NCBI GenBank assembly: GCA_963730555.1
Contig: CAVSSS010000024.1
Coordinates: 62,001 to 126,000 of the forward strand
Length of the DNA: 64,000 nt
Direction of reading: 5' to 3'
Origin: Roseiarcus sp963730555
GTDB taxonomy: Bacteria > Pseudomonadota > Alphaproteobacteria > Rhizobiales > Beijerinckiaceae
The notes under the pieces are model-generated. The model made no database searches, had not been told where the DNA came from, and saw only the letters and a program-made list of their open reading frames with translations. Below are positions 43,905-55,154 of the stretch, one piece after another (position 1 is the first letter of the stretch; the number at the start of each line of letters is the position of its first letter). Made by a program: the position numbers and the translations under genes.

Positions 43905-45158
43905 ATGAACCAATTTTCGAGCATGTCCCAGCAGGCGGACCGGTACGCCCCCGACGGCGCCTACGCCTTCACCCGGCTTGCCTTATCGGTGCTGATCGCG
44001 ACCCTGATCGGGGTCGGCATGTGGGCGGTGATCGTGGTCCTGCCGCCGGCCCAGCTCGATTTCGCCGTCGACCGCTCGGCCGCCGCGCTTCCCTACACGC
44101 TAATGATGTGTTCGCTCGCCTTCTCGACAATCGCGCTTGGGCGGATGACCGACCATTTCGGCATTGTCCTGCCTCTGGTCATCTCCGCTGTGACTTTGGG
44201 CCTGGGGTTTGTTCTCGCCGGCTACGCGCAGAACTTAGCCGTGTTCACGGCCGCCCACGTGCTGATCGGACTTGGCGCCGGAACGGGCTTCGGGCCGATG
44301 ATGGCCGACATTTCCCATTGGTTCGTCAAGCGGCGAGGGCTGGCGGTCGTCATTGTCGCGTCCGGCAATTACTTCGCCGGAACAATCTGGCCCCTCCTGA
44401 TGAGTCTCACGATTCCGCTGATCGGCTGGCGCGCCACCTATGCCGGCATAGGCGTCATCGTCGCTGCAAGTGTCCTGCCGCTCGCCCTCATGATGCGCCG
44501 CAGGCCCACAGCTGTGGTCTACGAACAAGCGGAGGCGCTGACCGAGGCGGCGCGCGCCGATATCGGCATATCGCCGCGAGTTTTGTTGGTTCTATTGATC
44601 GCCGCCGGCTTTTCTTGCTGCGTGGCGATGTCGATGCCACAGGTCCATCTCGTCGCCTATTGTGGCGATCTTGGCTATGGAGTGGCGCGGGGAGCTCAGA
44701 TGCTGTCGCTGATGATGGCTCTCGGCATCGTCTCGCGCGTAAGCTCCGGCTTTGTCGCCGACTTAATCGGCGGCACGGCGACACTGCTCATCGGCTCCTT
44801 CATGCAAGGCGTCGCGCTTCTGCTTTATCTTTATTTCAACGGGCTCGAGTCCTTGTTCATCGTCTCCGGGGTCTTCGGCCTGTTTCAGGGCGGCATCGTG
44901 CCAATGTACGCGGTCATCTGCCGCGAGCTCTTGCCGCCTCGGAGGGCTGGCGCGGCGATCGGCCTCGTGGTTTCGGCGACCATCCTCGGCATGGCGTTCG
45001 GCGGCTATTTCTCCGGGGTCATCTTCGATCTCACGGGCTCCTACCGCATGGCGTTTTTGAACGGCGTCCTATGGAACGCGTTCAATTTCGCCATCGTCTC
45101 CTGGCTCTTCTGGCGCCGCCGGCGGCGCCAGCCAGTCGGCCAACTGCTGGCCGCCTGA
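43905..45158 (+). CDS. MFS transporter (12 TM)
   Basis: Major-facilitator permease with a motif-A-like loop (GRMTDHFGIVLP), GLGAGTGFGPMMADISHWF and VKRRGLAVVIVASGNYFAGTIWP, an arrangement seen in the monocarboxylate/oxalate-formate antiporter branch. Repeat two begins near LLVLLIAAGFSCC. The start is uncertain: ATG 43905 or 43923 are both possible, and the open frame reaches GTG 43827; none has a strong ribosome-binding site. The gene is divergent from dxs. Substrate unknown. Confidence 0.8.
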   Translation: MNQFSSMSQQADRYAPDGAYAFTRLALSVLIATLIGVGMWAVIVVLPPAQLDFAVDRSAAALPYTLMMCSLAFSTIALGRMTDHFGIVLPLVISAVTLGLGFVLAGYAQNLAVFTAAHVLIGLGAGTGFGPMMADISHWFVKRRGLAVVIVASGNYFAGTIWPLLMSLTIPLIGWRATYAGIGVIVAASVLPLALMMRRRPTAVVYEQAEALTEAARADIGISPRVLLVLLIAAGFSCCVAMSMPQVHLVAYCGDLGYGVARGAQMLSLMMALGIVSRVSSGFVADLIGGTATLLIGSFMQGVALLLYLYFNGLESLFIVSGVFGLFQGGIVPMYAVICRELLPPRRAGAAIGLVVSATILGMAFGGYFSGVIFDLTGSYRMAFLNGVLWNAFNFAIVSWLFWRRRRRQPVGQLLAA

Positions 45159-45179
45159 CGTCGCCGCCCGAGCTTTTCG

Positions 45180-45596
45180 TTAGTCCCGGTCGATCGCCCA
45201 AGGGCCGGGGCCAGCCGCCGCGATGTAAAGGAAAACGAAGCAGTAGAGCACCGCCGCCTCACCCATGTTGATCGCGGGGAAGAAGCTCATGGGGAAGTGC
45301 GCCATGAAATAGGCGGCGGCCATGAAGCCCGATAAGATGAAGGCCACGGGACGGGTGAACAGGCCGAGCACGATCAGCGCGCCGCCTACGAGCTCCATCG
45401 TTCCGGTGAAGTAGAGCAATCCGGTCGGCATCTTGTCGATGAACGGCAGGCCTGCAGGGAACCCGAGCAGTTTCCCGGTCCCGTGCTCGAGAAACGCGAG
45501 GCCCGCCGCAATGCGCAGCACTGACAGCAGGTATGGCGCGAACCGCGCCGGGATCACCGCCGGGACGACGGAGGAGCGAGGAATAGCATTACTCAT
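45180..45596 (-). CDS. DoxX family membrane protein
   Basis: Four-helix membrane protein of the DoxX/MhqP group: LLSVLRIAAGLAFLEHGTGKL, GTMELVGGALIVLGLFTRPVA, FMAAAYFMAHFPMSFFPAIN and a final AAVLYCFVFLYIAAAG. Family members act in thiosulfate oxidation, redox homeostasis or quinone/thiol stress. ATG 45596 after AAGGCGAC gives 138 residues; the longer frame is unsupported. It lies 55 bases downstream of wrbA on the same strand, consistent with a shared quinone or oxidative stress role. Confidence 0.88.
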   Translation of the reverse strand: MSNAIPRSSVVPAVIPARFAPYLLSVLRIAAGLAFLEHGTGKLLGFPAGLPFIDKMPTGLLYFTGTMELVGGALIVLGLFTRPVAFILSGFMAAAYFMAHFPMSFFPAINMGEAAVLYCFVFLYIAAAGPGPWAIDRD

Positions 45597-45651
45597 TGTT
45601 GTCGCCTTTTGTTGACTGGATGGTGAGTAGAGTCCGGTGTCTGGGCCCCGA

Positions 45652-46251
45652 CTACGCGGAGAGCTTGGCCGCGACCTTGGCGATGAGTTCGCCCTGATGG
45701 CGCGCGCCGTCCAGTTCAATATTCGACGGCTGGCGCTGGCCCTGTCCGCCTGCGACGGTGGTTGCGCCGTAAGGCGCGCCGCCGACGATTTCGTCCAGCG
45801 TGCCTTGTCCCGGGTGGCTGTAGGGCAGGCCAACGATGATCAAGCCGAAGTGCATCAGATTCGAGATGATGGAGAAAAGGGTGTTCTCATTGCCGCCATG
45901 TTGCGTCGCGGATGAAGTGAACGCGCCGCCCACCTTTCCAATCAAAGCGCCGCTCAGCCACAATTGGCCGCCCTGCTCCCAGAAACTGCCCATCGCGGAG
46001 GGCATGCGGCCGAACCGGGTCGGCGCGCCCACGATGATCGCGTCATAATTCGACAGCTCCTCGACCTTCGCGATCGGGGCAGCCTGATCGAGCTTGAAGT
46101 ACGAGGCCTTGGCGATCTCCTCCGGAACGGTCTCCGGCACACGTTTCACGTCGACCGTCGCACCCGCCGAACGCGCGCCCTCGGCCTCGGCATAGGCCAT
46201 CTGCTCGATATGGCCGTAACTGGAATAGTAGAGAACGAGCACCTTGGTCAT
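45652..46251 (-). CDS. wrbA: NAD(P)H:quinone oxidoreductase WrbA
   Basis: Flavodoxin-like FMN enzyme that reduces quinones by two electrons, avoiding semiquinone radicals. Visible: the FMN phosphate loop LVLYYSSYGHIEQMA, the isoalloxazine loop VGAPTRFGRMPSAMGSFWEQ and the WrbA-specific FTSSATQHGGNENTL and SHPGQGTLDEIVGGAPYG. 199 residues, ATG 46251. It precedes doxX in a likely two-gene operon. Confidence 0.94.
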   Translation of the reverse strand: MTKVLVLYYSSYGHIEQMAYAEAEGARSAGATVDVKRVPETVPEEIAKASYFKLDQAAPIAKVEELSNYDAIIVGAPTRFGRMPSAMGSFWEQGGQLWLSGALIGKVGGAFTSSATQHGGNENTLFSIISNLMHFGLIIVGLPYSHPGQGTLDEIVGGAPYGATTVAGGQGQRQPSNIELDGARHQGELIAKVAAKLSA

Positions 46252-46385
46252 TCAAGCCTCGTCAGCCTTTGGAGCGCTCTCAAAAAAATGAGAACCCTCT
46301 CTTGCGTGCGCCAAAACAAATAGATCCAGAGCCCTCTCGATCCGACCGGGACCGCCGAGGGCTCTCGTGCGACAGAGCGAAAGGG

Positions 46386-46994
46386 TCAGAGAATCTTCGC
46401 GATTTGGTCGAAGGAAAACCTTGGGCTGCGGGGGAACAGCTTTTCGTGGTCTCCGTAGCCGATATTGATCAAGACGTTCGACTTGACATGCCCCTCCGGG
46501 AAGAACTCGGCGTCGACCTTCGCATTGTCGAATCCGGTCATCGGTCCGGTGTCGAGGCCCACGGCGCGCAGCGCGATGATGAGATAGGCGACTTGCAACG
46601 TGCCGTTCTGGAACGCGCTGCGGGCGGCCTTTACTGGATCGCCGGAGAACCAGGGCTTGGCGTCCGCGTGCGGAAACAGGAACGGCAGATGCTCATAGAA
46701 AAGTTCGTCATAGGCCGTGACGGCGACGATCGGCGCGCTCATCGTCTTGTCTAGATTGCCAGGAGAGAGCGCCGGGCGAAGCCGTTCCTTTGCCGCAGGC
46801 GACCGCAGGAAAAGGGCGCGGAGCGGCGACTGGTTGACGCTGGTCGGCCCCATCTTGGCGAGCTCGATCGCCCTGCGGAGCAATTCGTCCGAGACAGGTT
46901 TCTTGAGGAAACCATTGTGCGTACGCGCTTCGGTAAAAATCTGCGCGAGCGACTGGGCTTCGATTGTTTTAGGCTCAGGAACATGAACGGTCAT
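46386..46994 (-). CDS. Nitroreductase-family malonic semialdehyde reductase (RutE-like)
   Basis: FMN/NADPH reductase of the RutE/HadB branch. In E. coli RutE reduces malonic semialdehyde from pyrimidine breakdown to 3-hydroxypropionate; many homologues without rut genes may act on other aldehydes or nitro compounds. Sequence: MGPTSVNQSPLRALFL, the central LPFLFPHADAKPWFSGDP, and VGLDTGPMTGFDNAKVDAEFF. ATG 46994 gives 202 residues, the family norm. No other rut gene is here. It is divergent from a LysR gene (102-bp gap), the likely regulator. Confidence 0.85.
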   Translation of the reverse strand: MTVHVPEPKTIEAQSLAQIFTEARTHNGFLKKPVSDELLRRAIELAKMGPTSVNQSPLRALFLRSPAAKERLRPALSPGNLDKTMSAPIVAVTAYDELFYEHLPFLFPHADAKPWFSGDPVKAARSAFQNGTLQVAYLIIALRAVGLDTGPMTGFDNAKVDAEFFPEGHVKSNVLINIGYGDHEKLFPRSPRFSFDQIAKIL

Positions 46995-47096
46995 GCGGGG
47001 TGCCCTAGAGTTGTTGCATTGCGGCAGAATGTCGGCGCTCGCCTCAATCATTGCAATTGGCAAAATTATGCTAGGATCCATCTCCGGAGGTGATGG
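46995..47096. promoter_or_regulatory. Divergent promoter region between rutE-like gene and LysR gene
   Basis: Contains TTGC-AATTG-GCAA, a small inverted repeat near 47053-47065 that is a possible LysR half-site arrangement. GGAGG at 47086-47090 is the ribosome-binding site of the LysR gene (six bases before ATG 47097). The regulatory role is inferred from the divergent layout typical of LysR proteins. Confidence 0.4.
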
Positions 47097-48051
47097 ATGA
47101 TCGACTCGCTGACGCTTGACCAAATGCGCGTTCTCGTCGCGGTCGCCGACGCGGGCAGCTTCTCGGCCGCGGCGCGAACGCTCGGCCGGGTCCAATCGGC
47201 GATCAGTCAATCGATCCAGACGCTGGAGGCCACTCTTGGGCTGACGTTGTTCGATCGCTCCGGCAAGACGCCGCGGCTGACCGATGCGGGACGGGCGCTC
47301 GTCGGCGACGCGCGAGCGCTGATCGCGGGCGCGAGAGCCATCCGCGCCCGCGCGCAAAGCATGGCCGAGGACGTGGAGCCGGAGCTCACCCTTGCGGTCG
47401 AACTCGATGTTGCCTATCCCGCTTCTCATGGAGAGCCTGAAGGCTCTGCGCGTCGCTTTTCCGCTTCTGCCCGCCTCGGTTTTCACCGAGGCTCTCGGGG
47501 GCGCCGAGCAGCGGCTGCGCGATGGCGCCGCCAGGCTCGCGATCTACACAATTCCGCCCACAAGTCCGTGCGACCTCGTGAGCGAGTTCATGACGCGCGT
47601 AGCCATGTGGCCGGTGGTGGCGGCCAATCATCCGCTTGCCGCCCTGCCCCAACCGCTCGCGCGCGAAGCGCTTGAGCCCCATGTGCAGCTTGTGCTCACA
47701 GACCGTACGCCGATCACCCAGAACCTTTCAGGCGGCGTTATCAGCCGTCACATCTGGCGGTTCGCGGACCTGACCACTCGGCTCGATTTCCTGCTTGCCG
47801 GCTTTGGATGGTGCAACATGCCAAGCCACATGGTCTCCGAGCACGTCGAAGCCGGCCGCCTGAAGCGGCTCGAGATCGCCAACCAGGAGGAATTCGCGCT
47901 GCCGCTCTCCGTCGTGCATGAGCGCGGCCGCCTGCCTGGCAAGGCCGGACGGTGGCTGATCGCGGACCTCCGCGAGCGCATGAAGACATGCCCCGGCGCA
48001 CATCATCCCACCGAACAAAAGCAAATGGCGGCCGAAGCCGCCGCCGCTTGA
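47097..48051 (+). pseudogene. LysR-family transcriptional regulator, interrupted by a frameshift
   Basis: The first frame has the LysR winged HTH: LTLDQMRVLVAVADAGSFSAAARTLGRVQSAISQSIQTLE, here shown as its two halves LTLDQMRVLVAVADAGSF and SAAARTLGRVQSAISQSIQ, then LFDRSGKTPRLTDAG. At 47400-47405 (GAACTC) the frame is lost; the next one continues SMLPIPLLMESLKALR and the effector domain through to QEEFALPLSVVHERG. Removing one A restores GACTC and VDSMLP, giving a 317-residue protein of normal length. It probably regulates the divergent rutE-like reductase. The gene is likely intact in the organism. Confidence 0.82.
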
Positions 48052-48164
48052 GAACCGCTGCGGCGCGCTTCGGGTCGAGCCCGAGCGCGGTAGTGAGAGC
48101 TGATCAGTCGCTGTCGATGCAGCCGCGATTGCAGGCCTCGTGATTGCGCGACAATCCGTTGGAA

Positions 48165-48320
48165 TCATCGTCGACCTTGACCGCCGGTCGCGGTCATCGG
48201 GATCGCATGTCGCTGCATCTGATGAAGAGTATGGTGGCGCGGAACCTGACCCATTCTCGCCTGCGCCGCGAAAGGCGCCAGAGCGAAGCAAAGCGCAAGA
48301 GGGATCGTCGACAGTTTCAT
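48165..48320 (-). CDS. Small secreted protein (51 aa)
   Basis: ATG 48320 with GGAG seven bases upstream opens a typical signal peptide, MKLSTIPLALCFALAPFAAQA, reported here only as its type (basic start, hydrophobic core, AQA cleavage). The mature part is about 30 residues, rich in His, Met and Arg (RHHTLHQMQRH), which suggests metal binding, but no family is recognised. The flanks 48052-48164 and 48321-48498 hold no other gene I can support. Confidence 0.5.
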   Translation of the reverse strand: MKLSTIPLALCFALAPFAAQARMGQVPRHHTLHQMQRHAIPMTATGGQGRR

Positions 48321-48498
48321 TGTGTGCTCCATCGAGATGAGAGAAGCCGTCATCTGAACGCGACTTCATCCAGTGGACACATCAAGATCAAACCGCGCGT
48401 GAAAGCCCTGTGATGCGCGTCACGGCGACGCCCACATTTGCAACGCACGAGCGTTCGATTCGTAACATGCGGTAGGAATTCTGCTGCGCTGAGGCCCG

Positions 48499-49932
48499 TC
48501 ATGGCTTCGGCAAGCGGAGCAGGCTTGCGAGCGCGACTCTTGCTTCGTCAATCAGCCATTCCTGATATCGGTAGTACATCTCCGAGCCCATCGGCGTGAC
48601 GAAAGAGCCCAGCTGATCCTCACAACGCCGTCGAAGCGCATCGAACTCCTTCTTGAGCGCTTCGGCGGCCTCTCGGTCCATCGGCGTGTGGATGACCGTC
48701 TCGGGGGGGAGCGCCTTGATCTGCTCTCTCGTGATGCCGGAATGCGCCCGCGCCTTGATTTGCTCCTCGGTCAGACCGGGATACGCGAGCGTCTTCAGCC
48801 GGGACTCCAACTCCGCCCGGTTGACGTCGATGCGCCAAAGCCTGAAGCGGCTATAGGCGTCCGACGCGTTGAGAAGAACCGTGATCCCCATCACCAGATA
48901 GATCCAATAGGCGGGCGACATCAGGTTCACGAGCCAAGGGAAATATTTGTCCGCGATCTCGGGTTCGCCGCTCGCGAAAAACTCGCGCGCCTCGTCAGCT
49001 AACGGTGCGCTGTCCTGCGACTTCGCCGAGGGGGGCGGGTTCACACGAACGAAATTAGGGAACTCCTCGCTGAGCAGCATAAGGAAAGCGACCCGCTGCG
49101 CCCGATGCACACACGAGTTGGTCATGACGAGCGTATCGACCTGCGCGACGAGCTTGTCGGACGCAGGGATCGGTTTGGCGATGTCATAGTAGCCTGCAGG
49201 AATACGACCCAGACGCAGCCATCTGTCTCGGGCCACCAGGCCTTCGATGTCTGCGGGAGCCACGATCTCGAGGTCGTACTTGTTCACGAGCGTACGCACC
49301 ATTTCTGCGCTTTCGTTCATGACGGAAGCCGCGAGGTCGAGCTGACCGTCTCGGACCAACTCCGCTTGCGCTTCGAGGTCATGGTTCGAGGGCTTGAGAC
49401 CTAGACCGTTGAGGTCCGAGTTCTCCATCAACTGCTGCATCAGGTAGGCTGTGCCCGATCCTTTCGGACCGACCCCAACCGAAGCGCCTTTGAGGTCATC
49501 GAACGAATTGATTGCGCGTCCACGCCGCGCAAACAGGAACAACGATTCCGGCTGCGGGAGCCGGCCCAGGGTCTGCAGGCCCGCGTTCGCCGGCGCCGGC
49601 ACGCCATCCTGGACGAAGGCGAACGCCGGGACGCACTTCGCGTTTTCGCCGACGAGACGCGCAATATTCTCGACCGACCCGGCCGTAGCAACCACCCTTA
49701 AATGGCCATTCTTCTTATGCGCCCGCGCAGCTAGCCGATCACCTAAGGTATGATAGGCGCCGCCCGGCTCCCCCGTCAGGACGTCAGCTCTTAGGAACGC
49801 GTAATCGCCCGACACGAGGTAGTAGAAAAGCCCTCCGGCGAGCGCTAGGACCACGAGCGCAATCAAGAGGACCCTCGTCCAGGTCCTTCGATTTCCGTGC
49901 GGTCCGAACGCCAGCTCGTCCAGAAAACTCAT
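48499..49932 (-). CDS. Membrane-anchored TAXI-family (TRAP-type) solute-binding protein
   Basis: The periplasmic domain (about residues 50-320) is a TAXI-type binding protein: TGEPGGAYHTLGDRLAARA, TAGSVENIARLV, FDDLKGASVGVGPKGSGTAYLMQQL. Unlike secreted TAXI proteins it has a TM helix at 22-43 (VLLIALVVLALAGGLFYYLV) and another near residue 345 (YWIYLVMGITVLL), followed by a cytoplasmic coil of about 120 residues with a doubled EEQIKA/REQIKA motif. The DctQM-type membrane permease is not adjacent, so it may be a sensor or scaffold. It lies 95 bases downstream of a CUT2 sugar transporter on the same strand. Confidence 0.78.
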   Translation of the reverse strand: MSFLDELAFGPHGNRRTWTRVLLIALVVLALAGGLFYYLVSGDYAFLRADVLTGEPGGAYHTLGDRLAARAHKKNGHLRVVATAGSVENIARLVGENAKCVPAFAFVQDGVPAPANAGLQTLGRLPQPESLFLFARRGRAINSFDDLKGASVGVGPKGSGTAYLMQQLMENSDLNGLGLKPSNHDLEAQAELVRDGQLDLAASVMNESAEMVRTLVNKYDLEIVAPADIEGLVARDRWLRLGRIPAGYYDIAKPIPASDKLVAQVDTLVMTNSCVHRAQRVAFLMLLSEEFPNFVRVNPPPSAKSQDSAPLADEAREFFASGEPEIADKYFPWLVNLMSPAYWIYLVMGITVLLNASDAYSRFRLWRIDVNRAELESRLKTLAYPGLTEEQIKARAHSGITREQIKALPPETVIHTPMDREAAEALKKEFDALRRRCEDQLGSFVTPMGSEMYYRYQEWLIDEARVALASLLRLPKP

Positions 49933-50027
49933 GCCGCGACACCCGACCTCAAGGACGGCGAATTCGGTGTGATAATTGTCGGGTCCGAGATCAGACGCAA
50001 CCGCGCCAAGCAGCCGGTCGACGCTGC

Positions 50028-51005
50028 CTACCGCGCCCGGCTCTCACGTCCATAAAGCAATAGCATCGCGACAATGACAATTCCGTAGATGATCTGCCGG
50101 CCGGCGTCCGGCATCTGCACTACGGACAAAATCGACTGCAGAAGCGTGATGAGAATAACGCCGGCGACGGTGCCAAGATAAGAGCCGCGGCCCCCGAGAA
50201 TCGACGCGCCGCCAAGCACGACGGCGGCGATCGCCGGCAACAGGTAGGCATCGCCCATCGCTTGGGCCGCCTTGCTCGCGTATCCGGCGAGCAACACGCC
50301 GCCGAACGCAGAGAGACCGCCGGCTAGCGCAAATGCGATCAGCACCACGCGCTGGGTGTCGATGCCCGAAAGATAGGCGGCGCGCTCACGATTGCCGATG
50401 CCGTACACGGCGCGGCCGAAGGTGGTGCGGTTCAGCAGGAAGATCGCCGCGGCGCCAACAACGGCCCAGACAAGGAGCGCATTCGGCAGGCCGAACAGCA
50501 ATTCGCCGGTGGCGAGCGTGCGCATCGCGGGAGACGAGGCGTCTTGCGGCGAGAAGCCGCCGGTGTGGGCCACCATCAGCCCCTGCGCCACTGCGTTGAC
50601 CGCGAGCGTGATGATCATGGAGGGGATGCGCAGGTAGGCGACGCCGAAGCCGTTGACGAGACCGAGCGCCACTCCGCAGGCCACGCCGAATGGAATGGCC
50701 AGCGCCTCGCCGACCGGCCCCCATCCGGTCGCGGCCGTCGACATCATGCCCCCGACGGCGACGACCCAGGGAATGGAGAGATCGATCTGCCCGAGCAGAA
50801 TGACGATCATTGTCCCAGTAGCAATGACGCCAAGGAACGAGGCGACCTTCAATTGCTGCAAAAGATATTCGGGCGACAAAAAGCTGCGCGAATAGAGCGA
50901 GCCCAAAAGCAGCATGACAATCACGCAGGCAAAAGCGATCGCCACCGGCGGATCGATCCGCCGCTTGAGCGCGTCCGTAAATCCCGTCTCGGCGTTCTCG
51001 CTCAC
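50028..51005 (-). CDS. CUT2-family sugar ABC transporter permease (second)
   Basis: RbsC/YjfF-type inner-membrane permease with about nine helices. Family segments are VIATGTMIVILLGQIDLSIPWVVAVGG, quoted here as GTMIVILLGQIDLS, then NGFGVAYLRIPSMIITLAVN and VLGGASILGGRGSYLGTVAG, which is the EAA-like coupling region. The start is GTG 51005, overlapping the stop of the other permease (GTGA). 325 residues. It is the last gene of the binding protein-ATPase-permease-permease operon. Confidence 0.9.
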   Translation of the reverse strand: MSENAETGFTDALKRRIDPPVAIAFACVIVMLLLGSLYSRSFLSPEYLLQQLKVASFLGVIATGTMIVILLGQIDLSIPWVVAVGGMMSTAATGWGPVGEALAIPFGVACGVALGLVNGFGVAYLRIPSMIITLAVNAVAQGLMVAHTGGFSPQDASSPAMRTLATGELLFGLPNALLVWAVVGAAAIFLLNRTTFGRAVYGIGNRERAAYLSGIDTQRVVLIAFALAGGLSAFGGVLLAGYASKAAQAMGDAYLLPAIAAVVLGGASILGGRGSYLGTVAGVILITLLQSILSVVQMPDAGRQIIYGIVIVAMLLLYGRESRAR

Positions 51006-51978
51006 GGGAAAAGCTCCAGCCGGTTACGCACCTGGAACACCCTCGCCGAGCCGATGCAGACGGCGGCGAGCAGCACGAGACCCTGGAAGAGAGGCTGCCA
51101 GAGCGGGTCGAGATTGAATACGAACAGGAGATCCCCAATGGTGCGAAACATCAGCGCGCCGAAGATCGCGCCAATCGCGCTTCCCGAGCCGCCGAATAGC
51201 GAGACGCCGCCGAGCACCACCGCGGCGATGGAGAAGAGCGTGTACGTGTTGCCGTTGGCGGCGGACGCTTCGCCGGAATAGGTGACGAACGTGAGAAAAA
51301 GCCCGCCGAGCGCGGCGGTAAGACCCGACAGCACATAGGCGCAAAATTTTGCGGCGCCGACCGGGACGCCCGACATATAGGCCGCGCTCTCGGACGAGCC
51401 GACGGCATAGGCCGCCCGGCCGATCGTCGAGCGGCTGTAGGGAACCCAAATGAGCAGTACGACGACGGCGAGCGCAACCAAACTCGCGGGCACAACGCTG
51501 AAAATTCGCCCGGTCAACGCATCGGCAACCGGCGCGTACACGTCGCCGCCCGGAACAGGGCGCAAAAGAAGGGCGAGGCCAAAGAACACCGCTCCGCTCG
51601 CGATGGTTGCGACAATCGGCTGCAGGCGTCCATAGATGACGATGAGTCCGTTGATCGCCCCGCAGGCGAGGCCGGTCAGAAGAACGCCGAGGACGCCGAG
51701 CGTGGCGCTTGCCGCTGTTCCAACGACGATCCACGAGGCGAGGCAATTGGTGAGAACAAGCACCGCGCCGACCGAAAGATCGATGCCGGCGGTGATGACG
51801 ACAAAAGTCTGGGCCATCGCCACAAGCGCGAGCAGCACGCCCTTGTTGGCGGCGGTCTGCACGACGTTGGCGCTGAACCCCGCCGGATGGTTGCTCGTGT
51901 AGATCGCGAACATCACGACGAAGAAGACGATCGCGAGAAGGGTCGCGCGGTTTTGGGCGAGGACATAGCGCCAGTCGC

Positions 51979-51982
<4 letters not shown>
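51002..51982 (-). CDS. CUT2-family sugar ABC transporter permease (first)
   Basis: Paralogue of the next permease; the two should form a heterodimer as in YtfT/YjfF. It has FVVITAGIDLSVGAVLVLTN, IVATIASGAVFFGLALLLRP and VVLGGVSLFGGSGSAIGAIFGA. ATG 51982 overlaps the ATPase stop by four bases and its own stop overlaps the next start, so the operon is tightly coupled. 326 residues. Confidence 0.9.
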
Positions 51983-53536
<1,554 letters not shown>

Positions 53537-53639
53537 GCCGCTTACCCTCGCCCCTCAAGACGCCCATGGGGCCGCGACGCGCCGGCCTCGCCGCGGCCGC
53601 CGAGGAATGTCGCTCCCCGGCGGCCGAGTTGGTCGACGA

Positions 53640-54782
53640 CTACTTGTTCTCCTTCGACTGCCCCATGATTTCAGCAGCGCTGAAATTGATGTTGCAGGTC
53701 GGGAAGGAGTTGCCGACGAAGAAATTGTCGCCGAGCTTGGAATAATAGTTCTCGCCGTCTTTGAAATTAGGGTCTTCAGCCGTCGCCAGCGGCAGCTTCA
53801 CCGACTGCGGCACCACCTGACCCTTGAGCGCAGCAAGCGCGACCTTGATCGCGACCGCCACCTGCGCCGGCCCCGTGCCGCCTGACGAGCATTTCAGGCC
53901 CTGGTCGGCGAACTTGGCGCAGAACTTTCGGAAACCGTTCTCCGTCTCTCCGCCGAACGGTGCGAACGGCTGCTTGGCGTCCATCATCGCCTGCACCACC
54001 CCGGTGTCGCCGCCTTGCGCGGTGAAGCCGTCGAAATGCTTCTGCACCGCAATTGCGTCGGCGGTGACCTTCTGCGCAGTCGGGTCGTCCCACTTGCCGT
54101 ACACTTCGACGATGTCCCATTTCTTGCCGGTCTTATCCAGCGTCTCGTGGATGCCGTCGTGACGGTCGCGGTCGACCGAGGTGCCGGAGACGCCCCGTAC
54201 TTCGAGGATCTTGCCGCCGTTCGGGAGATGCTTGTCGAGCCATTCGGCCCAATAGACGCCGAGGCCCTTCTGGTCGACGTCGACGTTGATCGCATCCTCA
54301 GAGTCGAGGATGTTGTCGAACGCCACGAGCACGACGCCCGCGTCATTGGCGCGCTTGATGACAGGCTTGAACGCCGAGGGGTTCTGGGCGTTGACGACGA
54401 TCGCATCGAAGCCGGAATCGATGAAATTGTTGACCGCGGCGATCTGCGCAGCGACGTCTTCGCCGGTCGAGACGACCTTGAACTCCTTAAGCTGGGCCGC
54501 AATGTCGGGCTGCGCGGCGAAGGCCTTGGCGGTTTGGATCATCTGAATGCGCCAGGTGTTGGCGATGAAGCCGTTGGCGAGCGCGATCCGGAAAGGCCCT
54601 TTCTTGGCCGGCCACTTGAAGAATTTGGTCTTGTCGGTCCACGGGACAAAGCAGCCCGGATCGGAAGCCGGACCAGCCACGACTTCGGGCCCGGCCGCGA
54701 ACGCGGGCGCTGAGAACGCGCATGCGGCGGTCAACATGGCGCCGCCGACAGCGGCTAGAGCGATATCGCGGATATGTTTCAT
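53640..54782 (-). CDS. CUT2-type sugar ABC transporter substrate-binding protein
   Basis: Periplasmic type I binding protein (RbsB-like). A signal peptide is followed by FRIALANGFIANTWRIQMIQ, QIAAVNNFIDSGFDAIVVNAQN (quoted in part), VVLVAFDNILDSEDAINVD and LEVRGVSGTSVDRDRHDG, all typical of the family. The mature protein has four Cys. 380 residues, ATG 54782, first gene of the operon, followed after 103 bases by the ATPase. The sugar is unknown; no catabolic gene is linked. Confidence 0.88.
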   Translation of the reverse strand: MKHIRDIALAAVGGAMLTAACAFSAPAFAAGPEVVAGPASDPGCFVPWTDKTKFFKWPAKKGPFRIALANGFIANTWRIQMIQTAKAFAAQPDIAAQLKEFKVVSTGEDVAAQIAAVNNFIDSGFDAIVVNAQNPSAFKPVIKRANDAGVVLVAFDNILDSEDAINVDVDQKGLGVYWAEWLDKHLPNGGKILEVRGVSGTSVDRDRHDGIHETLDKTGKKWDIVEVYGKWDDPTAQKVTADAIAVQKHFDGFTAQGGDTGVVQAMMDAKQPFAPFGGETENGFRKFCAKFADQGLKCSSGGTGPAQVAVAIKVALAALKGQVVPQSVKLPLATAEDPNFKDGENYYSKLGDNFFVGNSFPTCNINFSAAEIMGQSKENK

Positions 54783-54889
54783 GCTCTTCCTCCCTTTGCA
54801 TCTCGATCGGTCGGCCCCATCGAGGCCCCTCGCCGTCGAGTGCGATTTCCATGTTCAGTCAAGCGGACGCGCGTTGCGCCCTCCTGGAA

Positions 54890-55123
54890 TCACCTGGAGC
54901 GGCGAACCGCAGTCTGCTCGCTGACATGCCAGTATAACGGAGCGCCTCGCCTACACAAGCCTGTGATCGAGCACAGACTGGCGAGCGCATTGAGATAAGG
55001 GATGATCGCCGAAATGTCGCCGGCGGCAATGGCTTCAGCCGCGAGTTGAATCGCGGGAGCAAGATGGTCCAATTGCAGCTTGGCATGTTCGGCTCCGCTG
55101 TCGACCGCCGGGAGGCGGCGCAA
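54890..55123 (-). CDS. Small hypothetical protein (77 aa), tentative
   Basis: Helical sequence with AKLQLDHLAPAIQLAAEAIA and GDISAIIPYLNALASL, which looks like a real protein core; flanks are basic or irregular. No good ribosome-binding site precedes the ATG, and the start may be inexact. It lies in the gap between the sugar-binding protein gene and the methyltransferase gene on the same strand. No family recognised. Confidence 0.35.
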   Translation of the reverse strand: MRRLPAVDSGAEHAKLQLDHLAPAIQLAAEAIAAGDISAIIPYLNALASLCSITGLCRRGAPLYWHVSEQTAVRRSR

Positions 55124-55154
55124 CTCGCTTACAGCGCTCTAGCACCCGACCACC

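Noticed and set aside
43898..45271. 457-codon frame overlapping the MFS transporter
   Set aside because: Shadow in a second frame of the same strand; hydrophobic MFS frame is clearly the coding one.
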